From Pseudarthrobacter defluvii (GTDB lineage Bacteria; Actinomycetota; Actinomycetes; Actinomycetales; Micrococcaceae): DNA of 64,000 nucleotides. Positions within the stretch are counted from its first letter, which is position 1, and each line of letters starts with the position of its first letter. The translations under genes were made by a program, and so were the position numbers. The notes under the pieces were generated by a model, which worked only from the letters and a program-made list of their open reading frames with translations, had not been told where the DNA came from and made no database searches. Location of the stretch: NCBI RefSeq assembly GCF_030816725.1, contig NZ_JAUSYG010000001.1, forward strand, positions 2,604,001 to 2,668,000, read 5' to 3'. Below, piece after piece: positions 24,052 through 33,202 of this stretch.

Positions 24052-24769
24052 CAGATGTCCATGCGTGAGATGTGGTCCTGCACCAGGGCCCTGTGCAGGG
24101 TGAGGCAGAGGTCGCTGATTTCACGGGCGGCCTCCGCTGCCCGCGCCTGCGATGCCGAGTCCTTGCGGGAGGCAAGCGGCGCGACTGCACGTTCCACCAG
24201 GCCGAATTCCCGTTCGGCCGCCGCCTGGAAGGGCCGCAGGTGGCGGGGTTCCAGGCCGTGGCTTTCCAGCTGTACGCAGGCCCGGGCAACCTGGAGGGCG
24301 TGCTCGTCGAACTGGCCGTTGCTGTGGCTGATGAGGCCGAAGCTCAGGAGTGACTGCAGCAGGGGAACGCTGGCGCCGGATTCGGTGCGGAGCTGTTCCT
24401 CGCTGAGCTTGCGGCCGCGGTTTTGCAGCTCGGCGGCCAGCTCATCGGAGACGATGCGTGGGGACACCACGACGCCGGGCGGCAGGTTCTCCGGCCGCTC
24501 TCTCCCCTGTCGATGGCGTCAAGGTAGTCCTTGATGACTTTCAGGGGCAGGTACTGGTCCCGCTGCAGCGCCAGCACGAAGCGCAGCCGCTCGACGTCGC
24601 CGTCGGAATACTGCCGGTAGCCTGCAGGCGTGCGGCGGGGGTTAATGAGCCCCTTCTCCTCGAGGAACCGGATCTTCGACGCGGTCATGCCCGGGAAGTC
24701 GGCGCTCAGCTGGGCCAGGACTTCGCCGATGTTCAGGACCTGGGGACCCCGGCGTTCCGGTTGTGCCAT
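24051..24769 (-). pseudogene. ftsR: MerR-family regulator FtsR-like (Rv1828), interrupted by a 2-bp frameshift
   Basis: The N-terminal half (24769 down to about 24504) reads as MerR domain: VLNIGEVLAQLSADFPGMTASKIRFLEEKGLI, then PAGYRQYSDGDVERLRFVLALQRDQYLPLKVIKDYLDAIDRGE. The C-terminal half continues in another frame (PENLPPGVVVSPRIVSDELAAEL to LVQDHISRMDI). The break is at the CT/GA dinucleotide run 24498-24504; removing two bases gives one 238-aa protein. Both halves keep family residues, so either a sequencing slip or a very recent mutation. FtsR activates ftsZ in Corynebacterium. Start ATG 24769 or GTG 24775. Confidence 0.85.
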
Positions 24770-24792
24770 TGCCACAGGCAGCGGTCCCCCGG

Positions 24793-25269
24793 TCAGCTGC
24801 GGCCTGCCGCCGTGGCAGGGCTCAGGTAGAAGGTGAGGCGGAACTTGCCGATCTGGACTTCGCTGCCGGACTTCAGCTCAACCCGGTCCACCCGGTCATG
24901 GTTGACGTAGGTGCCGTTGAGGCTGTTCTTGTCAACGACCTCGAAGCTGCGCGGGGTGCGCCGGAATTCGACGTGGCGCCGCGATACCGTGACGTCGTCC
25001 AGGAAAATATCCGCGTCCGGGTGGCGGCCTGCGGTGGTGACATCGGAGTCCAGCAGGAACCGGGCACCGGCGTTCGGGCCGCTGTGGGCCACGAGCAGCG
25101 CCGAACCGGCGGGCAGCGCTTCAACCGAGTTGCGCTCGTCCGAGGACAACTTGGGGGCGATGGTGGGTTCGTCGGTGACGGGGGTGAGATGGATCGAGGT
25201 GGTCTCCGACGCCCTAGCCGCACCCGTGCCGTAATCCCCATCGGCAGGGTTGTGTCTGTGGCCAGCCAT
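24793..25269 (-). CDS. garA: FHA-domain regulator GarA/OdhI
   Basis: 158 aa, GAGGAGG six nt before the ATG. The N-terminus carries ETTSIHL (residues 22-28), the phosphothreonine motif used by PASTA kinases. The FHA domain (about 56-150) has GRHPDADIFLDDVTVSRRHVEF and KNSLNGTYVNHDRV, the phosphothreonine-binding loops. GarA/OdhI binds and inhibits 2-oxoglutarate dehydrogenase and regulates glutamate metabolism; phosphorylation closes it on itself. PknL at 7054 is the only such kinase in the window and a plausible writer. Confidence 0.94.
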   Translation of the reverse strand: MAGHRHNPADGDYGTGAARASETTSIHLTPVTDEPTIAPKLSSDERNSVEALPAGSALLVAHSGPNAGARFLLDSDVTTAGRHPDADIFLDDVTVSRRHVEFRRTPRSFEVVDKNSLNGTYVNHDRVDRVELKSGSEVQIGKFRLTFYLSPATAAGRS

Positions 25270-25425
25270 GGATTCCTCCTCTTAGACGTTGCGGGCATCG
25301 AACCCGCAACCAACATTTGCTCTCCGGCCCTGCCTGCAGGTCCGGCACCGGCACCCGTTCCCGGCTTTGACGTGCGGAGACGCATTGCCTGCGGCGCGGG
25401 GCCGGACCGGAATTACCCGTTAGCT

Positions 25426-25812
25426 TTAGCCTACCTGTTGTTCGTACTCGGATGCACTGAGCAAAGACTCAACGGCGTCAGGTTCGGCGAGTTTGACCTC
25501 GATGAGCCAGCCGTCACCGTAGGGATCGGTGTTGATCAGGGCCGAATCGGTGTCGAGGGAGTCGTTTTTGGCCACGACTTCACCGGAAACGGGCGCGTAG
25601 ATGTCGCTGACGCTCTTGGTGGACTCGACTTCGCCCACCACTTCGTTTGCCGTAATCTTCGTGCCGACCTCAGGCATCTGGGCGTACACGACATCTCCCA
25701 GGGCATCCTGGGCAAAGTCGGTGATTCCCACGCGGACCACGCCGTCGGCATTCGGGGCGGTGACCCACTCATGCTCGGCGGTGTAGGACAGGTCTTCGGG
25801 AATGTTGCTCAT
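25426..25812 (-). CDS. gcvH: Glycine cleavage system H protein
   Basis: 128 aa from the ATG at 25812 (MSNIPEDLSYTAEHEW). Lipoyl carrier of the glycine cleavage complex; the lipoylated Lys is residue 66 in VESTKSVSDIYAPVSGEV. The longer upstream reading is not family-like. It stands apart from gcvP and gcvT, which are not in the window, and clusters with garA, as in mycobacteria. Confidence 0.95.
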   Translation of the reverse strand: MSNIPEDLSYTAEHEWVTAPNADGVVRVGITDFAQDALGDVVYAQMPEVGTKITANEVVGEVESTKSVSDIYAPVSGEVVAKNDSLDTDSALINTDPYGDGWLIEVKLAEPDAVESLLSASEYEQQVG

Positions 25813-25931
25813 GGGAGGCCTTTCATCGGGGTACACGCCAATGTCAAAAGGGGCACGCAAAACGGGCCGCCGCTGAAAGTATAGGCATATCTGCCGGGGC
25901 CGGCACGGGGGCTTTCTGACAAGATGGGGCC

Positions 25932-25976
25932 ATGAATGCAAGCATCGGTGCAGCGTCCCTGGAACTGGGCGGGTAG
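25932..25976 (+). CDS. Possible 14-codon leader peptide before the DNA glycosylase gene
   Basis: ATG-to-TAG reading of 14 codons (MNASIGAASLELGG), ending four bases before the glycosylase ATG. The glycosylase lacks a good Shine-Dalgarno, so translation might be coupled through this leader. A chance short frame is equally possible. Confidence 0.25.
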   Translation: MNASIGAASLELGG

Positions 25977-25979
25977 GCC

Positions 25980-26849
25980 ATGCCGGAACTTCCTGAAGTC
26001 GCCGGCCTCGCTGGGTTCCTGGACGAACAGCTGCGGGGCTGCGTGGTCACCAAACTGCAGATCGTCTCCTTTGCCGTGCTCAAGACCGCCGACCCGCCCT
26101 ACAACGCCATCGAGGGACGGACGGTGTCAGGCGTGCGCCGGTTCGGGAAGTTCATCAGCGTCGACACGGACGGTATTTCCCTGGTGTTCCACCTGGCACG
26201 GGCAGGATGGGTGCGTTTCACCGACTCCCCTGCCGACAGCCAGCTCAGGATGGGCAAGGGCCTCATCGCGGTCCGGGCAGCGTTCTCGGGTCCCCAGGGG
26301 CCGCGCGGGCTGGACCTGACCGAGGCGGGCACCAAGAAGAGCCTGGCCGTCTACGTGGTGCGGGATCCGCAGGAGGTGCCGGGCATCGCCGCGCTGGGCC
26401 CGGATCCCTTTACCGAGGCGTTCGACGCCGACATGCTGGCAGAGATCCTGGCCGGCAGTTCCCAGCAGATCAAGGGACTCCTGCGCAGCCAAAGCGTCAT
26501 CGCGGGCATCGGCAACGCCTACAGCGATGAAATCCTGCACGCCGCGCGAATCTCGCCGTTCGCCGTCGCCAAGTCCCTGGACCGTGGCACGGTGCAGGTG
26601 CTGTACGACGCCATCCACAGCGTGCTTGGGGAGGCGCTGGCGGAAGCGGCCGGCAAGCCGCCCAAGGACCTTAAGGACGTCAAGCGGAGCCACATGCGCG
26701 TGCACGCGCGCACCGGCGAGGCCTGTCCGGTCTGCGGTGATACCGTCCGGGAGGTGTCCTTCGCGGACACCGCCCTTCAGTACTGCCCCACCTGCCAGAC
26801 CAAAGGCAAGATGCTGGCGGACCGCAGGACGTCGAAGTTCCTGAAGTAA
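25980..26849 (+). CDS. Fpg/Nei family DNA glycosylase
   Basis: 289 aa. Starts MPELPEVAGL, with Pro-2 and Glu-3 as the catalytic pair for base excision and beta/delta-elimination. A Lys in RRFGKFISVD corresponds to the beta-clamp Lys. The H2TH region contains QIKGLLRSQSVIAGIGNAYSDEILHAARISPF, and the C-terminal zinc finger is CPVCGDTVREV-CPTC. The family (often misnamed Fpg) repairs oxidised bases; whether this one prefers 8-oxoG or pyrimidines is open. Divergent from gcvH. Confidence 0.93.
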   Translation: MPELPEVAGLAGFLDEQLRGCVVTKLQIVSFAVLKTADPPYNAIEGRTVSGVRRFGKFISVDTDGISLVFHLARAGWVRFTDSPADSQLRMGKGLIAVRAAFSGPQGPRGLDLTEAGTKKSLAVYVVRDPQEVPGIAALGPDPFTEAFDADMLAEILAGSSQQIKGLLRSQSVIAGIGNAYSDEILHAARISPFAVAKSLDRGTVQVLYDAIHSVLGEALAEAAGKPPKDLKDVKRSHMRVHARTGEACPVCGDTVREVSFADTALQYCPTCQTKGKMLADRRTSKFLK

Positions 26850-27015
26850 CAAGATCCGGCACCCGGGGCGTCATCCGGCGACTGTGGCAGCCGAGCGGAC
26901 AGTATCCCGGGTGAAAGGATTGCGATTCGGGACTTCCGGTCCTGCCCGGGCACGCCCTCGGAGCGTAGCGTCTTGATCAAGGCTCGCAACTCTCGATCAG
27001 CACAAGGGGGCCACA

Positions 27016-28797
27016 ATGCGCAGCTCTCGTCCCGCCGTCCTGGTAATGGCCTTGGCCCTCGCCCTCGGCGGTGGACCCGGGGGCACTGGCCTGGCCCCGG
27101 CGGGGGCCGTTGCATCAGCGGTGGTTGCGCAGCAGAGCGTTCCGGCATCCATGGCGGTGCAGCAGGCCGGCGACGACGCGATCGTCCAGCATTATGAGCA
27201 GCTCGGCGGCAGCGCATCGTTTCTCGGCCCGCCAGTGGGGAGCGCGTACGACATCGCCGGGGGCCGCGCCCAGGACTACACCGCCGGCACGATCTACTGG
27301 AGCGCCGGCACCGGAGCGCGCGAGGTGCACGGGGCAATCCGCGGACGCTATCTCGCCTTGGGCGGCCCAGCCGGGTTCTTTGGCTTCCCCCTGACGGACG
27401 AGACCGCCGCCCCGGGCGCCGCCGGCCAGTACAACGACTTCGCCCGCGGCACGATCTACTGGAGCCCCGGCACCGGGGCGCACGAGGTGCACGGGGCAAT
27501 CCGCGGACGCTATCTCGCCTTGGGCGGACCAACCGGGTACCTGGGCTTCCCGCTCACCGACGAGACCAACGTCCCGGGCGCCGCCGGCCAGTACAACGAC
27601 TTCGCCCGCGGCACGATCTACTGGAGCGCCGGCACCGGCGCACACGAGGTGCACGGGGCGATCCGCGGACGCTATCTGGAGCTCGGCGGGCCAGCGGGGT
27701 TCTTTGGCTTCCCCGTGACGGACGAGACCGCCACTCCGGGCGCCGTTGGCCAGTACAACGACTTCGCCCGCGGAACGATCTACTGGAGCCCCGCCACTGG
27801 GGCGCACGAGGTGCACGGGGCGGTCCGCGGACGCTACCTGGAGCTCGGCGGCCCGTCCGGCGCGCTCGGATTCCCCGCGACGGACGAGACCGGCACCCCG
27901 GACGGGGTCGGCCGGTACAACCACTTCAGCGGCACGAGCGCCGGCTCATCGATCTACTGGTCGCCCACCACGGGAGCCCACGAGGTGTATGGAGCCATCC
28001 GGGCCCAGTGGGCGGCCCTCGGTTGGGAGCGCAGCCGGCTCGGCTACCCGACAACCGGCGAGTATGGCATCACGGACGGGCGCCGCAACGACTTCGCGCA
28101 CGGTTCGATCCTGTGGCACGGGGCCAGCGGCAGGACCGAGGTCATCTACACCACCGTCCCGTCGGCGCTCCTGGGCGTTGACCTCGAGCGCATTCCCACA
28201 ACGCAGAAGGTTGTCGCGCTCACGTTCGACGCCGGCGCCAAGGACGCCGCTCTCCGATCGATCCTTGCCACCCTCGCAGCGAACGGCGTCCCGGGTACGT
28301 TCTTCCTCACCGGAGATTGGGTCAACCAGTTCCCCTCCGACCCCGCGCTGATCTACAACGCAGGACATCGGATCGGCAACCACTCCATGACCCACCCGGA
28401 CTTCACGACCCTGACCGACGCCCAGATTGCGGCCGAGATCGGCAACGCGCAGAGGACGATCGAGACGGCCGGAGGCAACCCGCTCCCGTTCTTCCGCTTC
28501 CCGTTTGGCGCCCGGGACTCCCGCACGATCGCAGACGTCAACGCCGCCGGCTACACGGGAATCCGGTGGACCGTTGACACCCTGGGCTGGCAAGGAACCA
28601 TGAACGGAACGCGCGGCCCGGGCTTCATCGTCCAGCGCGTCATGGCATCAGCACAGCCCGGGGAGATCATCCTGATGCACCTCGGCTCGAACCCCGACGA
28701 CGGCTCTACACTCGACGCCGCAGCCCTCCCCCAGGTGATCTCCCAGTTCCGGGCGGCAGGTTACGGCTTCGTCACCCTCGACGCCGCCCTCGGTTAG
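27016..28797 (+). CDS. Secreted LGFP-repeat protein with polysaccharide deacetylase (NodB) domain
   Basis: 593 aa; ATG with AGGGGGCC upstream. Signal peptide to about residue 32. Residues 55-375 hold six LGFP repeats of about 53 aa (YLALGGPAGFFGFPLTDE-type, each with a GTIYWS and HEVHGAIRGRY block); the DNA repeats with a 159-bp period. Residues 385-593 are a NodB domain: VALTFDAGAKDA, HRIGNHSMTH (metal His pair), FRFPFGARDS, VDTLGWQG, and IILMHLG. In motif 1 the usual second Asp is Ala, as in some actinobacterial members. It likely deacetylates a wall glycan while held on the surface by the LGFP part. Monocistronic. Confidence 0.9.
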   Translation: MRSSRPAVLVMALALALGGGPGGTGLAPAGAVASAVVAQQSVPASMAVQQAGDDAIVQHYEQLGGSASFLGPPVGSAYDIAGGRAQDYTAGTIYWSAGTGAREVHGAIRGRYLALGGPAGFFGFPLTDETAAPGAAGQYNDFARGTIYWSPGTGAHEVHGAIRGRYLALGGPTGYLGFPLTDETNVPGAAGQYNDFARGTIYWSAGTGAHEVHGAIRGRYLELGGPAGFFGFPVTDETATPGAVGQYNDFARGTIYWSPATGAHEVHGAVRGRYLELGGPSGALGFPATDETGTPDGVGRYNHFSGTSAGSSIYWSPTTGAHEVYGAIRAQWAALGWERSRLGYPTTGEYGITDGRRNDFAHGSILWHGASGRTEVIYTTVPSALLGVDLERIPTTQKVVALTFDAGAKDAALRSILATLAANGVPGTFFLTGDWVNQFPSDPALIYNAGHRIGNHSMTHPDFTTLTDAQIAAEIGNAQRTIETAGGNPLPFFRFPFGARDSRTIADVNAAGYTGIRWTVDTLGWQGTMNGTRGPGFIVQRVMASAQPGEIILMHLGSNPDDGSTLDAAALPQVISQFRAAGYGFVTLDAALG

Positions 28798-28860
28798 CTG
28801 GCCCCCGGGGCTGGCCACGCGTGGAAGGGGCTTGGCCGGGTGGTTTAATCCCGACAACGC

Positions 28861-28896
28861 AAAAGCCGCGGAAACCCTTAAGTTTCCGCGGCTTTG
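28861..28896 (-). terminator. Rho-independent terminator of tRNA-Pro
   Basis: 12-bp GC-rich stem with a short loop (CCTTA region) and a T-run on the minus strand, directly after the tRNA 3' end. Confidence 0.9.
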
Positions 28897-28973
<77 letters not shown>

Positions 28974-29109
28974 CTGGTTCCGCCGTTCTCCGCTGAACTC
29001 AACCCGTAGGTTTTCATCAGCAGTCCGGCCGAACCACCTAGAAGAGCTTACACGATCCGGAGGGGTGCCTGTGACACTTTCCCGTGATCAGCTCCCAGGT
29101 GTGTCGGAT

Positions 29110-30657
29110 TTAACGCTTCCGGCCCCGCTTCTCACGCACGCGCATGCTGACTTCAATGGGCGTGCCTTCGAATCCAAATGTTTCGCGCAACCGGCGGGTG
29201 ATGAACCGGCGGTAGCCGGGGTCGAGGAATCCGGTGGTAAACAGCACGAACTTCGGCGGCCGGCTGGAGGCCTGGGTGCCGAAGAGGATGCGCGGCTGCT
29301 TGCCGCCGCGGACCGGGTGCGGGTGCGCGGCCACAAGTTCACCCAGGAAGGCATTCAAGCGTCCTGTGGCAATGCGCCGGTCCCAGTTCTCCAGGGCCAG
29401 GTCCAGCGCAGGAACCAGGCGGTCCTTGTGCCAGCCGGTCTTTGCCGAGATGTTGACGCGCGGAGCCCAGTCGACGTGGGCCAAGTCCTGCTCGATCTCG
29501 CGCTCCAGATAGCGGCGGCGTTCGTCGTCGAGCAGGTCCCACTTGTTGAAGGCCAGGACCAGGGCGCGCCCGGACTCGATGGCCAGCTGAAGGATGCGCA
29601 CGTCCTGCTCGCTGAGGACCTCGTCCACGGCAAGGAGCACGACGGCGACCTCCGCCTTCTCGAGCGCGGCCTGCGTCCGGAGGGAGGCGTAGTAGTCCGC
29701 GCCCTGGGCCATGTGCTGGCGGCGGCGGATGCCGGCTGTGTCCACGAAGCGCCAGGTGCGGCCGCCAAGTTCGATGAATTCGTCCACGGGGTCCCGGGTG
29801 GTGCCGGCGGTGTTGTCCACCACCACGCGTTCGGATCCTGCCAGCTTGTTCAGCAGCGAGGACTTGCCCACGTTGGGGCGGCCAATCAGGGCAATGCGGC
29901 GGGGACCGCCGGAACGCTCCACACCTTCAACGGTGGAGAACTCAGGCAGCACATCCATGACATGGTCCAGGAGGTCGGCCACCCCGCGGCCGTGCAGTGC
30001 CGAGACCGGGTACGGCTCGCCGAAACCAAGGCCCCACAGTGCTGCGCTGTCGGCTTCCTGGGCAAAGTCGTCCACTTTGTTAGCCACCATGATGACCGGC
30101 TTCTTGCTGCGGCGCAGCATCTTCATGACGCCTTCATCGGTGGCGGTGGCGCCGACGGCGGAGTCAACCACGAAAAGGACGGCATCGGCGAGTTCGACTG
30201 CCATCTCGGCCTGCTCGGCAACCCTGGCGTGGATGCCGCGGGCGTCGTGTTCCCAACCCCCGGTGTCCACCAGAGTGAAGTTCCGGCCGTTCCAGTTCGC
30301 GGAGTACATCACGCGGTCGCGAGTAACGCCGGGGGTATCCTCCACCACCGCTTCACGGCGGCCCAGGATGCGGTTCACCAGCGTGGACTTGCCCACGTTC
30401 GGACGGCCGATAATGGCAAGGACGGGGTCCAGCTTGAGGGGGCCTTCGAGGTCCTCGTCGCCGTACTCCCCGCTCAGCAGGGCGGCGTCGTCCTCGTCAA
30501 GCTCATAGTCCTCCAGGCCGGCCCTGAGGGAGGCGGCACGCAGCTCCGCTTCGTCGTCGTCAATCGCTGCCAGGCGCTCGGCAACCTGGTCGGTGCCTGC
30601 GGGCCTGTATTCGTCTTCGGCGCCGGAATGCCCGGAGGTCTGGGTGGTGTCGCTCAT
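29110..30657 (-). CDS. der: Ribosome biogenesis GTPase Der (EngA)
   Basis: 515 aa; AAGGAC before the ATG. Two GTPase domains in tandem: G1 [11 protein letters not shown] and again [11 protein letters not shown], with DTGG and DTAG switch-II motifs, NKVD and NKWD specificity motifs, and a C-terminal KH-like domain (basic end REKRGRKR). An acidic N-terminal extension of about 75 residues is typical of actinobacterial Der. It binds the 50S subunit during maturation. Last gene of a minus-strand run cmk-plsC-der. Confidence 0.96.
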   Translation of the reverse strand: MSDTTQTSGHSGAEDEYRPAGTDQVAERLAAIDDDEAELRAASLRAGLEDYELDEDDAALLSGEYGDEDLEGPLKLDPVLAIIGRPNVGKSTLVNRILGRREAVVEDTPGVTRDRVMYSANWNGRNFTLVDTGGWEHDARGIHARVAEQAEMAVELADAVLFVVDSAVGATATDEGVMKMLRRSKKPVIMVANKVDDFAQEADSAALWGLGFGEPYPVSALHGRGVADLLDHVMDVLPEFSTVEGVERSGGPRRIALIGRPNVGKSSLLNKLAGSERVVVDNTAGTTRDPVDEFIELGGRTWRFVDTAGIRRRQHMAQGADYYASLRTQAALEKAEVAVVLLAVDEVLSEQDVRILQLAIESGRALVLAFNKWDLLDDERRRYLEREIEQDLAHVDWAPRVNISAKTGWHKDRLVPALDLALENWDRRIATGRLNAFLGELVAAHPHPVRGGKQPRILFGTQASSRPPKFVLFTTGFLDPGYRRFITRRLRETFGFEGTPIEVSMRVREKRGRKR

Positions 30658-30666
30658 TGCAAGTCC

Positions 30667-31383
30667 TTAGTGGTCATCTGCCGGCGTCCCGGCTACTGCT
30701 GTCAAATCTTTGGTGTCAGCGAAAGGCAGGGGCTGCCCGCTGAGTTGGATGGTGTCCTGGACGTGCCCTGCCAGCGCTGCACGGATCTCCCGCGCCGCCC
30801 TGTCCATTGAAGCACGCCCGGTTTCGCCTGCCCGGCGGGCCAATGTGAGGGCGGACCCAAAGCTGACGTGGAAACGGCGCCCGGGCCGCGGAACAAAGTC
30901 CAGGTGCTCATCGCCCCGGCGGGTGCCCAGGATGGCAACCGGCACCACCGGCGCCCCGGAGTTCAGCGCCAGCCAGGCCACGCCGCCGTTGATGTCCGCG
31001 GCTGCCCCGCTCCCCCGGGTTCCTTCAGGGAGGATCCCAACGCACCGCCCGGCGTCGAGCACGTCCTTGCAGCGCTGCAGCGCAGCGCGGTCGCCCCGGC
31101 GGTCCACCGGAAGCTGGCCGGAGGCGGTCAGAACCTTGCCCAGGAGACCTTTGAACATCTCCTGCTTCACCAGGATGTGCATGGGCCGGGGCGCGGCGCC
31201 GAACATCACTGGCCCGTCCAGGAGACTGATGTGGTTGGCCGCGAAAATCACCGGGCCGCCGGTGGGCACGTTGCTTCTGCCGGTCACACTGGTCCGGTAG
31301 ACCAGATGGTCGAGGATCCAGCCCACCGGCCTGCTCCACGCCATGGTCAGGTTGGACGGCAGGACGGCCACGGACTCAGTCAC
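30667..31383 (-). CDS. 1-acyl-sn-glycerol-3-phosphate acyltransferase (PlsC family), second copy
   Basis: 238 aa from the GTG at 31383, AAGG upstream. The start overlaps the true cmk stop by 8 bp, which supports a coupled cmk-plsC-der operon. Motifs: FAANHISLLDG (H-x4-D), LTASGQLPVDR, GILPEGTRG, and APVVPVAILG. Same enzyme class as 10691 but only distantly similar. The cmk-plsC-der order is common in actinobacteria. Confidence 0.92.
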   Translation of the reverse strand: MTESVAVLPSNLTMAWSRPVGWILDHLVYRTSVTGRSNVPTGGPVIFAANHISLLDGPVMFGAAPRPMHILVKQEMFKGLLGKVLTASGQLPVDRRGDRAALQRCKDVLDAGRCVGILPEGTRGSGAAADINGGVAWLALNSGAPVVPVAILGTRRGDEHLDFVPRPGRRFHVSFGSALTLARRAGETGRASMDRAAREIRAALAGHVQDTIQLSGQPLPFADTKDLTAVAGTPADDH

Positions 31384-32090
31384 GGTTGAGGACCTTGGTG
31401 ACAATCACGAGGGCGGCATCGACGGTCTGCTCGAAGTCCAGGTCAGAGGAATCCAGCGTCACTACCCCGGAAGCGGCCTGCGTGAAGTTAACCACGGTGG
31501 GAGTCCTGGGCATCGCGGTGCGTTACCTGGGCTGCCAGCTGCTCGGCGTTCTGCGTTCCGCCCAGCTGGATGCCCCGGCGGCGCAGGCGGGCTTCCTCGC
31601 TGGCGGTGAGGAGCATGCGCACCTCGGCCCCGGGGGCGACGACGGTGGTGATGTCACGTCCTTCCACCACCATGCGGCGGTGGTGCTTTTCGATCAGGTC
31701 CCGCTGCCGCCGGATCAGTTCGGTGCGGGCACCGAGCGTGGTGGCGACGGCGCTGACGGCGGAGGAGATGGCCGGCTCCCGGATGGCATCAGTGACGTCC
31801 ACGCCACCGACCCGGACATATTCCTCCAAGGGGCTGGTGCTCAGTTCCAGGACGAAGTCGCGGGACGCCTGCTCCACCGCAGCGCCGTCTTCCAGGTCGA
31901 CGCCTTCGGTGACGCAGTACCAGGTCAGGGCACGGTACATGGCGCCGGTGTCCAGGTAGGCCAGCCGGAGCCTGCGGGCAACTTCCTTGCTCACGCTGGA
32001 CTTTCCGGAGCCTGAGGGCCCGTCGATGGCAACCACCAGCGGCCGGCCGATGCGCAGGGCGCGCATGGATTCGAGGAGTTCCTGTGTCAT
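31376..32090 (-). pseudogene. cmk: Cytidylate kinase, frameshifted by 1 bp near the C-terminus
   Basis: CMP/dCMP kinase, essential in most bacteria. The N-terminal frame shows AIDGPSGSGKSSVSKEVARRL (P-loop), YLDTGAMYRALTW, VEGRDITTVVAPGAEVRMLLTAS, and ends early after HRDAQDS. Sequence after that continues in another frame (TVVNFTQAASGVVTL to VIVTKVLNRD, stop 31376-31378), which is the normal family C-terminus. One extra base in the GGG run at 31499-31501 (plus strand) explains the break; without it the protein is 237 aa. ATG 32090 overlaps the tyrA stop. A sequencing error is the simplest reading. Confidence 0.88.
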
Positions 32091-33199
32091 TACTGAAGTA
32101 CCCGCCATCCGCGGTCGTTGAGAGCTTCGATCAGGTGGTCGTGCTTGTTCGGCAACACGGAGATTTCCACCATACCCACGTTTTGGCCCGACGAGTGGTC
32201 AAGCCGCAGGTCCTCCAGGTTGACGCCGATCTCCCCGATCTCGGTGAGCAGCCGGGCGATTTGGCCGGGTTTGTCATCCACCAGGACGGTAAGCCACGCG
32301 TAGGCCTGCGGCGGGCCGCCGTGTTTCCCGGGGATGCGCGCCTGTCCGGCGTTGCCCTCGCTCATCAGCTGCGCGAGGTCCAGCCGTGCCCCGGGTGCGG
32401 TGGGGTCCTCCAGGGTTCCAATCAACCGGTTCAGGTCTTCCCGGACACCGTAAAGGATCTCCACCACCTTGTCCGCGTTGCCGCCAAGGATCTGGACCCA
32501 CAGGGTGGGGTCGCTGGCTGCGATCCTGGTGACGTCGCGCAGGCCGTTGCCCGCCAGGGACAGCGCATGCAGCGGAGTTCCCTGCAGCCGGCTGGCCAGC
32601 AGCGAGGACATCACCTGGGGCAGGTGCGAGACCAGCGCAACAGCTTCGTCGTGTTCGTCCGCCGTGAACTGCGAGACGACGGCCCCAAGGTCCGAGGCGA
32701 GCGAGCGGGCCACCTGCAAGGCGGCACCGGACGTTTCCTCCGAGGGGCAGAGCACCCAGGGCATGGAGGTGAAAAGTTCACCGCGTGCCGCCACCGGGCC
32801 GGACTTTTCCCGTCCCGCCATTGGGTGGGTCCCCACGTAGCGGGACAGGTCCACGCCGGATTCCCGCAGCCGGGCCAGGATGTGCGCCTTCACGCTGGCG
32901 ATATCGATGACCACAGCATCCGGGTAGGTGGACAAGGCGGCGAGGACGACGTCGGCCGTCACGTCAGGCGGAGCAGCCACCACCACAAGCTGCGGCGACG
33001 CGTCGCCGAGTTCGGACAACGGGCGGCCGGCACCGATGTCCACGGCCACCGCCTGGTTGGTGGGCGACGGGTCGGAAAGGAATACGGGCACACCGCGCCC
33101 CCGCAGGCCCAGCCCGATGCTGGTGCCCAGCAGCCCGGTACCGATGACCACCACCGGGCCGTCCAGGTGGCCGCGGCCCTGGCTTTTGAACGCCGACAT
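32090..33199 (-). CDS. tyrA: Prephenate dehydrogenase with ACT domain
   Basis: 369 aa. Tyrosine synthesis: NAD(P)-dependent oxidative decarboxylation of prephenate. Rossmann motif VVVIGTGLLGTSIGLGL, catalytic His in VGTHPMAGREKSG, the second His in SHLPQVMSS, and a C-terminal ACT domain (AWLTVLVDDKPGQIARLLTEIGEIGVNLEDL) likely for tyrosine feedback. Coupled to cmk (TAATG). Together with the class II DAHP synthase it covers two aromatic steps in the window. Confidence 0.94.
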   Translation of the reverse strand: MSAFKSQGRGHLDGPVVVIGTGLLGTSIGLGLRGRGVPVFLSDPSPTNQAVAVDIGAGRPLSELGDASPQLVVVAAPPDVTADVVLAALSTYPDAVVIDIASVKAHILARLRESGVDLSRYVGTHPMAGREKSGPVAARGELFTSMPWVLCPSEETSGAALQVARSLASDLGAVVSQFTADEHDEAVALVSHLPQVMSSLLASRLQGTPLHALSLAGNGLRDVTRIAASDPTLWVQILGGNADKVVEILYGVREDLNRLIGTLEDPTAPGARLDLAQLMSEGNAGQARIPGKHGGPPQAYAWLTVLVDDKPGQIARLLTEIGEIGVNLEDLRLDHSSGQNVGMVEISVLPNKHDHLIEALNDRGWRVLQ

Positions 33200-33202
33200 G
33201 CG

